Below, one piece after another: positions 37,609-47,454 of a stretch of 64,000 nucleotides of DNA (positions are counted from its first letter, which is position 1; every line of letters begins with the position of its first letter). The notes under the pieces were generated by a model. The model did no database searches. It worked only from the letters and a program-made list of their open reading frames with translations, and was not told the origin of the DNA. The position numbers and the translations under genes are program-made. Location: assembly GCA_963710735.1 (NCBI GenBank), contig CAVQBN010000023.1, forward strand, positions 124,001 through 188,000, read 5' to 3'. The stretch is from FEN-1297 sp963710735 (GTDB lineage: Bacteria > Bacteroidota > Ignavibacteria > Ignavibacteriales > Ignavibacteriaceae).

Positions 37609-38838
37609 TCAATAAGATATTATTTTAATAAATTTTCTCTTTCCTACTCTTAGGATCGATTCTTTTTTTATTTTAATCGTTGCAGTGATGTCTTCTATTT
37701 TTTCTCCGTCCAATGTAACACCACCCTGAGTTACAAGCCGTCTTGCTTCTCCTTTTGACGGAGCAAAATTTACTTTTAAAATTAAATCCAATATACCTAA
37801 TTCTTTAGAATCATTATTCAATTTAAATTCAGGTATATCGTCCGGAATTTCTTTCTTAATGAAAATCTTATCAAATTCTTCTTCCGCTTCAATAGCGGCT
37901 TCTTTACTATGATACATTTCAACCAGAATCCGTGCAAGCCGTCTTTTAAGATCTCTGGGATTTACATTTTGATCATTGAGCTGCTCTTTAATTTTCTTCA
38001 ATTCATCGTTAGAAATATTTGTAGCAAGTTCATAATAATTATAGATCAATAAATCGGGAATAGAAAGTGTTTTACCATAAATTTCTTTAGGCGATTCCGA
38101 AATGCCTATATAGTTGTTATAAGATTTACTCATCTTTTCAACACCGTCCGTACCGACTATTAACGGCATCGTTAATATTATCTGAGGTTCAATACCGAAT
38201 TCTCTTTGAATATCTCGCCCTACTAATAAATTAAACTTCTGATCTGTACCTCCGAGTTCAACATCACTTTCGATTGCAACTGAATCCATTGCCTGTGCTA
38301 GGGGATAAAGAAATTCATGAACGCTTATTGGTTCCCCGGCTTTAAATCTTTTTGTAAAATCATCTCTTTCAATCATCCTGGCTACAGTATATTTTGAAGC
38401 TAGTTTAATCACATCTTCAAATGTCATTTTACCAAGCCATTCGGAATTGTACACAATCCTGGTTTTATCTTTGTCTAGAATTTTCGAAGCCTGTTCCCAA
38501 TAAGATTTACCATTAATTCTGGTTTCTTCTAAAGTTAAAGCAGGACGGGTTACATTCCTCCCGGATGGATCTCCGATCATTCCCGTAAAATCACCGATGA
38601 TTAAAATTGCCTGATGACCGAGTGACTGAAATTGTGCCAGTTTTCTTAAAACAACTGAATGGCCTATGTGCAAGTCAGGGCGGCTCGGGTCGCAGCCTAA
38701 TTTTATATTTAAGGCTTGCCCATTTTTTAAAGATTTTTCTATCTTTTTTACTAATTCGTCTTCAGGAATAATTTCAAAGGCACCTCTTTTAATAAGGTCC
38801 ATTTGTTCATTTAAAGGTGGAAAGTTCAATTTAGTCAT
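37609..38838 (-). CDS. tyrS: Tyrosyl-tRNA synthetase
   Basis: Class I aminoacyl-tRNA synthetase charging tRNA-Tyr. 409 residues. The HIGH motif is at 57-60 (RPDLHIGHS), and the KMSKS motif at 235-239. Tyrosine-site residues lie in VELGGTDQKFNLLVGRD. A C-terminal S4 RNA-binding domain (about 345-405, EARRLVTQGGVTLDGEKIED) completes it. GCDPSRPDLH is typical of the TyrZ-like subtype. Start is ATG 38838. It is followed on the same strand by pdaD after 16 bases. Confidence 0.93.
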   Translation of the reverse strand: MTKLNFPPLNEQMDLIKRGAFEIIPEDELVKKIEKSLKNGQALNIKLGCDPSRPDLHIGHSVVLRKLAQFQSLGHQAILIIGDFTGMIGDPSGRNVTRPALTLEETRINGKSYWEQASKILDKDKTRIVYNSEWLGKMTFEDVIKLASKYTVARMIERDDFTKRFKAGEPISVHEFLYPLAQAMDSVAIESDVELGGTDQKFNLLVGRDIQREFGIEPQIILTMPLIVGTDGVEKMSKSYNNYIGISESPKEIYGKTLSIPDLLIYNYYELATNISNDELKKIKEQLNDQNVNPRDLKRRLARILVEMYHSKEAAIEAEEEFDKIFIKKEIPDDIPEFKLNNDSKELGILDLILKVNFAPSKGEARRLVTQGGVTLDGEKIEDITATIKIKKESILRVGKRKFIKIISY

Positions 38839-38918
38839 TATACTCTACGAAATATTCAACAAAATTTCTACTTATGAAAAACTTCTGATAATTAACATCT
38901 AAATAAACGTAATTTGAA

Positions 38919-39380
38919 TCAAAGTTTAAATCTTCTTTCTTGATCTCTCTGTAAATCTCTTTTAGCGATAGACTCTCTTTTATCGTAAACTTTTTTGCCT
39001 TTGGCAAGTGCTAATTCAACTTTAGCTTTCCCGTTCTTAAAATATAGCCTTAAAGGAATCAGTGTTAATCCTTTTTCTTTCACCTTTCCTATCAGTTTTC
39101 TGATTTCACTCTTATTGAGGAGTAATTTCCGGGTTCTGGTTGGTTCGTGGTTATTTATATTTCCTTGTTCATAAACGCTGATGTGTGCACTTACTAACCA
39201 CACTTCACCGTTTTTCAAATTTGCATAACTATCAACTAAATTTGCTTTGCCAAGCCTAAGAGATTTTACTTCGGTTCCCTGTAAAACTATGCCTGCCTCG
39301 TAAGTTTGAATAATAGTATATTCATGCCGTGCTTTTCTGTTTACGGTAATGTTTTTTTCTACGTCTTTATCTGTGGGCAT
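38919..39380 (-). CDS. smpB: SsrA-binding protein SmpB
   Basis: Binds tmRNA and brings it to stalled ribosomes for trans-translation. 153 residues, the normal length. Signature segments: ARHEYTIIQTYEAGIVLQGT (OB fold start), EVKSLRLGKANLVDSYANLK, LRLYFKNGKAKVELALAKGK and the basic C-terminal tail YDKRESIAKRDLQRDQERRF that reads the empty mRNA channel. The tmRNA gene (ssrA) is not adjacent. First gene of the minus-strand group, divergent from the amylase gene. Confidence 0.94.
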   Translation of the reverse strand: MPTDKDVEKNITVNRKARHEYTIIQTYEAGIVLQGTEVKSLRLGKANLVDSYANLKNGEVWLVSAHISVYEQGNINNHEPTRTRKLLLNKSEIRKLIGKVKEKGLTLIPLRLYFKNGKAKVELALAKGKKVYDKRESIAKRDLQRDQERRFKL

Positions 39381-39716
39381 AATTTCTAAAAAATAAGGTT
39401 AAAAATTATTTTTATTGTTAAATAAAAGCAAGAAATCTTTTTAAAGATTTTTCCTTTTTCCGCCAATAGAGGTATTTGGTAAATCAGCCATCAAAAATAA
39501 ATTTGAAGGATCGGGTAGGTTTGGAGTGTTAGAATACCCATCATTTTACATTTATTTTGTTGAAAAACCCCTCTAAAAGGGTAGTACCAAATAGAATCTC
39601 TACTTGTTAAATTCACACAATAATTCCAAAGTTAATTTAAATAAAAAATTAATAACTATTATGTGCATTAATCATAATATTTCCTCCTTTTATTCCGAAA
39701 TTACGAAGGAGCTGGT
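39381..39716. other. Divergent promoter region between smpB and the amylase gene
   Basis: 336 bases between two genes that point away from each other, so it must contain both promoters. A weak hairpin ACCCCTCTAAAAGGGT lies around 39566-39581. Close to the amylase start, CCTCCTT can pair with the ribosome site (separate entry). I see no coding frame. Confidence 0.4.
39684..39711 (+). promoter_or_regulatory. Hairpin that may mask the amylase ribosome binding site
   Basis: CTCCTT (39684-39689) is the exact complement of AAGGAG (39706-39711), the ribosome site five bases before the TTG start of the amylase gene. The 6-bp stem has a 16-base loop. It could hide the site and lower translation, or be a by-product of two purine/pyrimidine runs; seen in sequence, function inferred. 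Confidence 0.4.
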
Positions 39717-41555
39717 TTGGTAAAGAAATTTGCAGTTATTTTTATTTTTTACTTAAACTTAACCGTTTGTTTTGGACAGGGTATAAAAGTCGTTAAAGTT
39801 GAACCTCCAAATTGGTGGGTCGGGATGAAGTGGAACAAGGTTCAACTGATGGTTTACGGAAAAAATCTGGAAAACATTTCCGCCGAATTTAATAGCAGTA
39901 AAATAAAAGTACTTAAAATTCATAATGCCGAAAGTTCGTCATACTCATTTATAGATATTGAAATACCTGCAAAACTTAAACCGGGCAAATACAAACTAAT
40001 TTTGCAGAAGCATGGGTTAAAAACAGAAATTGATTTTCCGATTCTTCAGAAAAAATCTACCAAAGGAAATTTCCAGGGCTTTAGTGATAAGGATGTTATT
40101 TACCTGGTTATGCCCGATCGATTTGCGGACGGAGATACTGCCAATAATGTTGTAAAAGGCACTCTCGACGAATATAATATCAATAATCCTTCCGGAAGGC
40201 ACGGCGGAGATATTCAAGGCATTATTGATCATCTTAATTATATAAAAAATCTTGGAGTTACAACATTATGGGTCACGCCTGTAATTGAAAATAATACCAG
40301 AATAAGTTATCACGGGTACGCCGCAACGGATATGTATAAAGTAGATCCGCGATTTGGTTCCAATGAACTTTATAAAAAACTGGTTAAAGATGCGCATGCT
40401 GAAGGATTAAAATGCATTTTAGATCATGTAAGTAATCATATCAGTATAGATCATCCGTGGATGAAAGATCTTCCTTTTAAGGATTGGATTCACGGAACGG
40501 TAAAACATCATCAAATGACTAGGCATGATAAGTTAGCCTTTGCGGATATTCACCGCGATTCATCAACAATAATAAATACTACACACGGATGGTTTACAAA
40601 TGAGATGCCCGACTTGAACCAGGCTGATCCATATTTAAGCAATTACTTAATTCAAAATACAATTTGGTGGGTTGAATCAACCGGAATTGACGGCATAAGA
40701 GAAGATACTTACCCTTACTGCAATCAGAAGCATATGGCTAGATGGGGAAAAGCAATTTTAACTGAATTCCCGAATCTTAATATAGTTGGTGAAGTATTTA
40801 CTGGGGACGCTGTTTTTCTATCGAGCTTTCAGACTCACAGTTATTATCCGAGAACATTTGATACTAATCTTCCCGCAATAACAGATTTTGCTACATATGA
40901 TGCATACACTGCTTTTTTAAAAGGTAAGTCCGGGCTTCACGATATTTATGAAGATTTTGCAAAAGATTTTATTTATCGCGATCCTGATAATCTTGTTACT
41001 TTTATTGATAACCATGATGTTGCCAGAGCTTTACTTCAGGCAAACGGTAATGTAAAAAAGTTTAAGATGGCTTTATTAATGCTTCTTACTTCAAGAGGGA
41101 TTCCCGCATTATTTTATGGAACTGAAATAGGAATAACTGGCGGAAAAGAAGATGGATTAATTCGCACCGATTTTCCCGGCGGATTTCCGGGTGATAAACA
41201 AAATGCATTTACGTCTAAAGGAAGAACCAGAGAGCAGAATGATATTTATAATTATGTTCATAATTTACTTATGTTAAGAGATCATCATGAAGCGCTTTCA
41301 ACTGGTAAATTAATTGAATTTCCTCCTTACAATGAACTGTTCGTTTATTTTAAAGTCGAGGGTAATGATAGAATTATGGTTATTCTGAATAATAACTCCG
41401 AAGAGAAATCGGTTAACCTTCAACATTATAAAGACCACTTGAAAGGTGTTAAGGAGATTAAAGATTTGACTACCGGGGAAATTTTTAATGTCACTGATAA
41501 AGGAAGTCTAAATATAAATGGAGAATCGGGGAATCTTTATCAATTAATAAAATAA
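39717..41555 (+). CDS. Secreted GH13 alpha-amylase / neopullulanase (SusA-like)
   Basis: Glycoside hydrolase family 13, 612 residues, exported by a signal peptide (1-21, FYLNLTVCFGQG). An N-terminal immunoglobulin-like domain (about 22-115, cyclomaltodextrinase-N type) precedes the catalytic barrel. Conserved regions: LDHVSNH (235-241), GIREDTYPY with nucleophile Asp330 and Arg328, IVGEVF with acid/base Glu359, and FIDNHD (429-434) with the stabilising Asp. A small C-terminal beta domain ends it. It cuts alpha-1,4-glucans into maltodextrins, probably in the periplasm. TTG start with AAGGAG ahead. The sugar MFS transporter follows directly, which fits degradation plus uptake. Confidence 0.9.
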   Translation: MVKKFAVIFIFYLNLTVCFGQGIKVVKVEPPNWWVGMKWNKVQLMVYGKNLENISAEFNSSKIKVLKIHNAESSSYSFIDIEIPAKLKPGKYKLILQKHGLKTEIDFPILQKKSTKGNFQGFSDKDVIYLVMPDRFADGDTANNVVKGTLDEYNINNPSGRHGGDIQGIIDHLNYIKNLGVTTLWVTPVIENNTRISYHGYAATDMYKVDPRFGSNELYKKLVKDAHAEGLKCILDHVSNHISIDHPWMKDLPFKDWIHGTVKHHQMTRHDKLAFADIHRDSSTIINTTHGWFTNEMPDLNQADPYLSNYLIQNTIWWVESTGIDGIREDTYPYCNQKHMARWGKAILTEFPNLNIVGEVFTGDAVFLSSFQTHSYYPRTFDTNLPAITDFATYDAYTAFLKGKSGLHDIYEDFAKDFIYRDPDNLVTFIDNHDVARALLQANGNVKKFKMALLMLLTSRGIPALFYGTEIGITGGKEDGLIRTDFPGGFPGDKQNAFTSKGRTREQNDIYNYVHNLLMLRDHHEALSTGKLIEFPPYNELFVYFKVEGNDRIMVILNNNSEEKSVNLQHYKDHLKGVKEIKDLTTGEIFNVTDKGSLNINGESGNLYQLIK

Positions 41556-41570
41556 TTGTCGGGAACATAT

Positions 41571-43034
41571 ATGCTTAACATCCAAAAAAAACTAACCAAT
41601 TCATTCTATGCGCTTCTAAGTTTGCCATCAACTGCAATGGGATTTGCGCTGTCGATTCAGATCTCCGCATTAAGCTGGATACTCAGCACTAAGTACGGAT
41701 TAAAAATAGATGATGTCGGTTTAGTCTGGGCGGCCGGACCGATTGCCGGAATACTCGGACAGGTTATAGTCGGAATTATAAGTGATAATGTATGGCTGTG
41801 GAAGGGAAGAAGAAGGCCATTCATTTTTATCGGAGGATTTCTTGCAGCGTTAATGCTTCTTGCTCTCCCTAATATTGATGTAATCTCAAGTTCACTTGGT
41901 TTCCACGGAATACTGGGTGTTGCAATTGCTGTAGCATTGACACTTGACCTTGCCATAAATGTAAGCTTTAATCCGACAAGATCGATCATAGCGGATGTAA
42001 CTCCCGAAGGTGTTGAAAGAACTAAAGGCTATGCATGGATGCAGACTATATCCGGAACATTCGGTGTGCTTGCTTATGTTATCGGCGCTGTCTGGAATAA
42101 TTATTTATTAATTTATATCGGTGTGGGACTAGTTCTTGTATTATCAATTATTCCCCCTTTCTTTATTGAAGAGCCCAGGGAACTGGAAATAAAAGATGCT
42201 TCCAATGTTAAGACTCCAAAACAAAAAACATCTTTCATTTCTATATTGAATGATATTCAGCCTCTGTGGGGATTTTTAATTTATGCTGTATATGCAATTA
42301 CAATCAAGTTATTGCAAATAAGGTTTAATAATTATTATGTGGAAATATTATGCTTTGCCATAACCCTTTATTTCATATTTAAAGTTTTAGCTAAGAGTGA
42401 TGCGGGAAAATCCAAGAGTGAAGCCGGTTTAATAGGATTTAAAAAAGTTCTTGCCGCTCATTCATTTACATGGATAGGCATTCAAACAATGTTTATCTAC
42501 ATGTTCGCTTATGTGCAGTATAAAGTTTATGATATTGCCCCCGGCAGTGTAATACCTGGTTCGGTACAGATTGAAATGGGAAGAATTGTTTCAATAAGCT
42601 TTTTAATATTGAATGCAGTTGGAGCAATCCTTCCGGCATTTGTGCTTGAACCGATTACAAGAAAAATAGGGCGGGTTAAAACACACGCATTTTGTATTTC
42701 CACTATGGCGATAGGTTATGCCGGAATGCTGTTCTTCGGTTTTAGTCCGATGGCAATTTATATAATAATGGCTATACTCGGAATAGGATGGGCGGCTACA
42801 ATAAGTCTGCCGTTTGCAATCATGTCGCAAAAAGTTGACCAGGCAAAGATGGGGCTTTACATGGGATTATTTAATCTTGCCGTTGTACTGCCGCAGCTTG
42901 TTGCAAGTTTTGGTGTGGGACAGGCAGTAAGCGAAGCGCCGAATAAAAGTTTAATCTTTATTATAAGCACGGTTTCACTTGCAATATCGGCAGTACTGTG
43001 GTTCTTCGTTAAAGAAGATAAGTTGGAAGTATAA
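41571..43034 (+). CDS. MFS sugar transporter (maltose/sucrose type)
   Basis: About 487 residues and 12 hydrophobic helices, of the SLC45-like/GPH-related MFS branch used for maltose and sucrose. Family signs: SLPSTAMGFALSIQISALSW, AAGPIAGILGQVIVGIISDN and WLWKGRRRPFIFIGGF, the basic loop between helices two and three, and WAATISLPFAIMSQKVDQAK in the C-terminal half. An in-frame TTG at 41556 touches the amylase stop; ATG 41571 after CGGGAA is preferred. Probable maltose or maltodextrin importer working with the amylase. A frameshifted relative lies at 49005-50517. Confidence 0.85.
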   Translation: MLNIQKKLTNSFYALLSLPSTAMGFALSIQISALSWILSTKYGLKIDDVGLVWAAGPIAGILGQVIVGIISDNVWLWKGRRRPFIFIGGFLAALMLLALPNIDVISSSLGFHGILGVAIAVALTLDLAINVSFNPTRSIIADVTPEGVERTKGYAWMQTISGTFGVLAYVIGAVWNNYLLIYIGVGLVLVLSIIPPFFIEEPRELEIKDASNVKTPKQKTSFISILNDIQPLWGFLIYAVYAITIKLLQIRFNNYYVEILCFAITLYFIFKVLAKSDAGKSKSEAGLIGFKKVLAAHSFTWIGIQTMFIYMFAYVQYKVYDIAPGSVIPGSVQIEMGRIVSISFLILNAVGAILPAFVLEPITRKIGRVKTHAFCISTMAIGYAGMLFFGFSPMAIYIIMAILGIGWAATISLPFAIMSQKVDQAKMGLYMGLFNLAVVLPQLVASFGVGQAVSEAPNKSLIFIISTVSLAISAVLWFFVKEDKLEV

Positions 43035-43045
43035 ATAAAAAGTTA

Positions 43046-43220
43046 AGAGATGTCATCTTTCTAAAAGATGACATCTCTGTAATTATTAATGCATTTAAAT
43101 AAAATTATTTTTAAGTTTAACCACACATAATCGGCTACGATATAATATGCCGGGGAATTTTGTAACTACACTAAGACACGCATGGGGCAAATCGAGATGA
43201 ATAAAATAATTACAAAATAT
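43046..43220. repeat. Intergenic repeat unit, copy A, with a 15-bp palindrome
   Basis: Begins with a perfect hairpin: AGAGATGTCATCTTT (43046-43060) pairs with AAAGATGACATCTCT (43064-43078) around CTA. Further on it contains TACGATATAA and ACTAAGACACGCATGGGG within 43170-43191, a 22-base segment identical in copy B at 46979-47175. Spacing between these parts is similar in both copies. The hairpin follows the transporter gene and may end its message, though no T-run follows. Confidence 0.7.
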
Positions 43221-43280
43221 TTTAAAAATTAAATCATAGGAACGCGTTTTCATAAAGAACTAATATGAGGTTGTTTAATT

Positions 43281-44814
43281 ATGAAAAGTCCAGATTATAA
43301 TGTTCTTGATAATATTCAAAATTATTTTTCTTTTAGATTTATAAGTCAAACCATTATCATTATTTTACTAATAGGATCTACCAGTTTATATTCTCAAATT
43401 GCAAATGATTTTATCATAGCAGACAGCGGGTCTGTTCCTTCCATAAAATCTGATCTTAACGATGGAATATACATAGCATGGCAGAACCTAAATGATGCTG
43501 TTTATCAAAAGCATATTGATTTCGAAGGCAATACAATCGGGAACACCATCAAATATTCCGGCACTTATGCTTCAATTGACCCAAGAATCTCTGTCAATAA
43601 CAAAAGTGATAATATTATTGTATGGGAGGACGAAGTATCTACTTCAGCATCTATCTTTAATACTTACATTCAAGGCAATATCAACTTAGTTAATGAATTG
43701 GATACGAACAACTACGAGTTCGATAATGGAAACGGTGATTTTATACGGGCTAGACCAGATATCGGATTTTTATACGATACTTCTTTTGTAGTAGTGTGGA
43801 GCGGAAATGGAGATTCAACCATATATAATTCTGGAATATATGGACAAATTGTATCAACATCGCTTAATAGAATTGGAGATAATTTTTTAATTACAGATCA
43901 TTACAAAAACAATACAAATAACCTTTATCCAAGAATTATAAGCCTAGGGCAAAAAAAATATTTTATGGTAACCTGGGAAGACAACTCATCAGGCCGTTAT
44001 AATCTATACGGAAGAAAATTTAATCTTAACGGTACTCCTCTTGGTTCAAGTTTTCTAATTTCAGATGATACCGCAATGACTTATATGTATTATTATAGCG
44101 TAGCAAAGGATACTGCTGGAAATTTTGTTGTTGTTTGGTTTGCAGATAAAGGGGAAAAATCGCAAATGGAGTGGCGATGGTATAATGGTGACGGATCCCC
44201 ATCAACAAATGTTGAACAAATTACCCCTTTGGATTCTGTATTTAGCAGTGGTTCGACAATTGACGTTTCTATAGAAAAAGACGGTAAGTTTATTATCGAA
44301 TGGGAACAATTTGATTCCAATCAGATAAAAATATTTGGACAACGATTTCTAACTGACAGAAGTAAACTTGGAACACCATTCAGAGTAGCAACGGTAAATA
44401 CATCAGACAATGAAATGTATGCAAATGTTGTTTTAAGTAGTGATACAATATTTAGTGTGTGGCAGGAAGGAAATGGAATAGAAGGAAACATTTTGGACTT
44501 TAATAATATTACTGCAGTAAACAAAAATGACTTAAGCGCAAATCAAATAACCTCTTATTCATTATTCCAGAATTATCCCAATCCCTTTAATCCGTCAACA
44601 ACAATTCAATATCAAATTCCGAAAAGCGGATTAGGTAACTATAAAAGTTTATGATGTATTAGGAAGAGAAGTAAAGACGATTGTTAATCAATATCAAAGC
44701 AAAGGAATTCATGAAATAAATTTCAATGCATCTAATCTTTCAAGCGGAGTTTATTTCTATCAGCTGAGAGCAGGTAATTTTATTTCTACAAAGAAGATGA
44801 TTTTGCTAAAATAA
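43281..44814 (+). CDS. Secreted protein with type IX sorting domain (frameshift at 44633)
   Basis: About 510 residues if the frame break is repaired. A hydrophobic segment (about 20-36, TIIIILLIGSTSLYSQ) acts as signal peptide. The body has repeated beta segments of the kind IVWEDEVS, VVWSGNGD and VTWEDNSS, but I recognise no named domain. It ends in a T9SS type A sorting domain (NYPNPFNPSTTIQYQIPKSG). After KSGL the frame breaks and stops at 44654. Compared with the same segment of the next gene, one extra A is present at 44633; reading past it restores the rest of the sorting domain up to TAA 44814 (ISTKKMILLK). Protein function unknown. Confidence 0.7.
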
Positions 44815-44872
44815 CTTTAAAAGAATAAATAGGTAATTTTTAAATACTAAATAATAAATAAAGGGAGATTTT

Positions 44873-46968
44873 GTGAATCTTAGTTTTATTGTTAAAAAAA
44901 TAACTTTAATAATTTTTTTTATTACTTCAAATAATTATTTTCATTTAATATAATTTGTTATGCTCAATGGGTACTGACGAATGGACCTAACACTGGTGCT
45001 ATTCCTTCTGTTATTATTAGCAATGGCAATATTATTGCGGACAATACCGGCGTTTTATATAATGCATATAAATCCGCTGATAATGGGATGAACTGGTCAA
45101 ATGCCGGCTTAAAAAATATATGGGTTAATGCTTTTGTTGAAGACTCCATTAGTAAAGAAATTATCGCCGGAACTAATCATGGTGTCTTCATTTCCACCGA
45201 CGAAGGAACAAGCTGGACAAAAAAAAACGAAGGGTTAACAGATACTAATATTACATCAATAGCTATAAAGGGGCTGAAAATTTTTGCTGGCAGTAACAAA
45301 AATGGAATATATTTTTCTACTGATAACGGAATGAATTGGATACATATAAACAATGGTTCAACATTCACTTCGATTTCATGTCTAGCGGTATTAGATACAG
45401 AACTTTTTGCTGGAACAAATGACGGAGGAGGAATTTATTTATCTAAAGACTATGGTTTTAATTGGCAGCAAGTAGGTTTATCCAATAAATTAGTTCTTAG
45501 TCTTGTTGTAAATGGAGACAGTATTTATGCAGGGTGTATGAATTCTGGAATTTATATTTCTAAAGATAAAGGATTAAATTGGTCATGGATAGGGCTTCAA
45601 GGAACAAGCGTTCGCTCTTTGGTCATAAATGGTTCAAGTATAATAGCAGGGACATTAGACGGAATTCGATTATCTACAGATGATGGCATAACTTGGATAC
45701 AAACAAATAATACTACATTAAATAGCGAAGGTATATGGAGTCTATCAAATAATGGTTCCGATATTATTGCTGGAACTGTAGGTAGTGGAATTTATCGTTC
45801 CACAGATAGTGGATTAAATTGGTCTCAAATTGGATTACCTGTACTAGGAACAGGATGTTTAACAAAAAGTGGATCCAATATTATTGCAGGCACAAGCAAT
45901 GGGGTCTACTTATCTTCTAATGAAGGAATAGATTGGCGCCAAGGTGGTTTATCTGGCTTAGGAATTACATCAATTAATTCAAATGGAACAAAAATATTTG
46001 CTGGTAGTAGTGGAGGCGGCATTTATTATTCAAGTGACAATGCAACAACATGGACAAAAATAAACAATGGTATTCCTACAGATGCCTCAATAAGGAGTAT
46101 TATTTCTAAAGATTCATTAATTTTTGCCGGAACGTTATATTATGGATTATATTATTCAAAGGATAATGGTATAACTTGGTCTCAAGTAAAGATAAGTAGT
46201 ATGGTTCCCTATAATAATGCCTTAGCATTAACAATGAATACAGCGGGAGGAGATACTTTACAAATTTTTGTTGGGAACAGTATCGGTGTTTATCTTTTTG
46301 ACTACACTAGTGATAGTTGCATTCTGGTAGATACCAGCCTAACTTATCAGGGAATACATTCATTAACATATAGCAGTAATAATATTTTTGCTGGAACTAT
46401 TAATGGTGTATTTCTTTCAACAAATAATGGAGGAAGTTGGACGCAAATTGACACTAATAAAGAGAATCAGAGCTTTTATACTTTTAATGTTAAAGGAAAA
46501 AATATTTTAGCTGAAGCGGGAAATAATGGAGTGTTACTTTCCACAGATAATGGAATTAATTGGATTGAGACTGGTTTAAATGATATACCAACTTATTCAT
46601 TAATTATAGATAACGGGAATTTACTTGCCGGTAGTTATGGTATTTGGAAAAGGCCTTTGTCAGAAATAATAACTGATATAACAGATAAACATAATAACAT
46701 ACCCCAAAATATAGAACTTGAGCAGAACTATCCCAATCCCTTTAATCCTTCAACAACAATACAATATCAAATTCCGAAAAGCGGATTGGTAACTATAAAA
46801 GTTTATGATGTTTTAGGAAGGGAAGTGAAAAACCTTCTAAATCAAAATCAAAGCGAAGGAAGTCATGAAATAAATTTCAACGCATCTAATCTTTCAAGCG
46901 GAATTTATTTCTACCAATTGAAAGCCGGAAATTTTATTTCCACAAAGAAGATGCTGCTTTTAAAATAA
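44873..46968 (+). CDS. BNR/YCF48-like repeat protein with type IX sorting domain (frame break in signal peptide)
   Basis: From residue about 45 on, some eleven BNR-like repeats of about 45 residues (GIYISKDKGLNWSWIGL, GIYRSTDSGLNWSQIGL, GVLLSTDNGINWIETGL) form a propeller-like body, followed by NYPNPFNPSTTIQYQIPKSG and the end STKKMLLLK of a T9SS sorting domain. The clean frame starts only at 44935, without a start codon (first ATG 45088). Upstream, GTG 44873 behind GGGAG (44863-44867) opens MNLSFIVKKITLIIFFITSN, an evident signal peptide, in another frame; a base appears missing between about 44935 and 44951, before IICYAQW. Most likely one gene. Surface-exposed or secreted; function unknown. 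Confidence 0.7.
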
Positions 46969-46978
46969 TATTTTGAAT

Positions 46979-47175
46979 AGAGAAGTCATTTTTCTAAAAG
47001 ATGACTTCTCTGCCTAATTATTTAATGTGCATTTAGATAAAATCTAAATATATGTTTTTTAAATATTTTATCTACCGCATTATAAGATACGATATAAAAG
47101 GGTGGGGAAATTTTAACTATACTAAGACACGCATGGGGCAAACCAAAAGAAATAAAATCAGGTACAAATTTTATA
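46979..47175. repeat. Intergenic repeat unit, copy B
   Basis: Second copy of the unit at 43046. The hairpin arms are AGAGAAGTCATTTTT (46979-46993) and AAAAGATGACTTCTCT (46996-47011), the same fold as copy A with compensating T/A changes in the stem. Further parts shared with copy A: TAATTATT, GCATTTA, TACGATATAA and the 22-base identical segment at 47121-47142. The changes that keep the stem paired suggest the hairpin is under selection. Confidence 0.7.
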
Positions 47176-47187
47176 GGGAGTAAAAAT

Positions 47188-47346
47188 ATGAATAATTCAA
47201 TAGAATTATTAGTGATTTTATTAATTGTTTTAGCTCTTGCCGGGCCAATCGGATTTATACGTTATAGACTTTTTATGCGCTTCATTCAAGCGCAGGAATC
47301 AATAGCCGAAAGTCTAAAAAAATTATCGGAAGCTCCGAAAAAGTAA
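47188..47346 (+). CDS. Small single-pass membrane protein, 52 residues
   Basis: A short gene with a good ribosome site AGGGAG (47175-47180) seven bases before ATG 47188. The protein has one hydrophobic helix (about residues 6-25, ELLVILLIVLALAGPIGFI) followed by a basic/amphipathic tail (RYRLFMRFIQAQESIAESLK). It lies directly behind repeat copy B. I do not recognise a family. Single-helix proteins of this shape are often small subunits or regulators of membrane complexes; no partner is evident here. Confidence 0.6.
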   Translation: MNNSIELLVILLIVLALAGPIGFIRYRLFMRFIQAQESIAESLKKLSEAPKK

Positions 47347-47454
47347 AATAATAATTACCGGTTTAGTAAACAAAATATTTTACAAATGATTTTATAAGAT
47401 AATTACTAATGTCAAAATACTTCAGCATCATTTAATCAAAAGAAAAGGGAAAAC

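Noticed and set aside
43170..47142. Cyclic-di-GMP (GEMM) riboswitch, because ACACGCATGGGGCAAA resembles its 5' part
   Set aside because: The second conserved part (GGGACGCAAAGCC-like) and the receptor helices do not follow in either copy.
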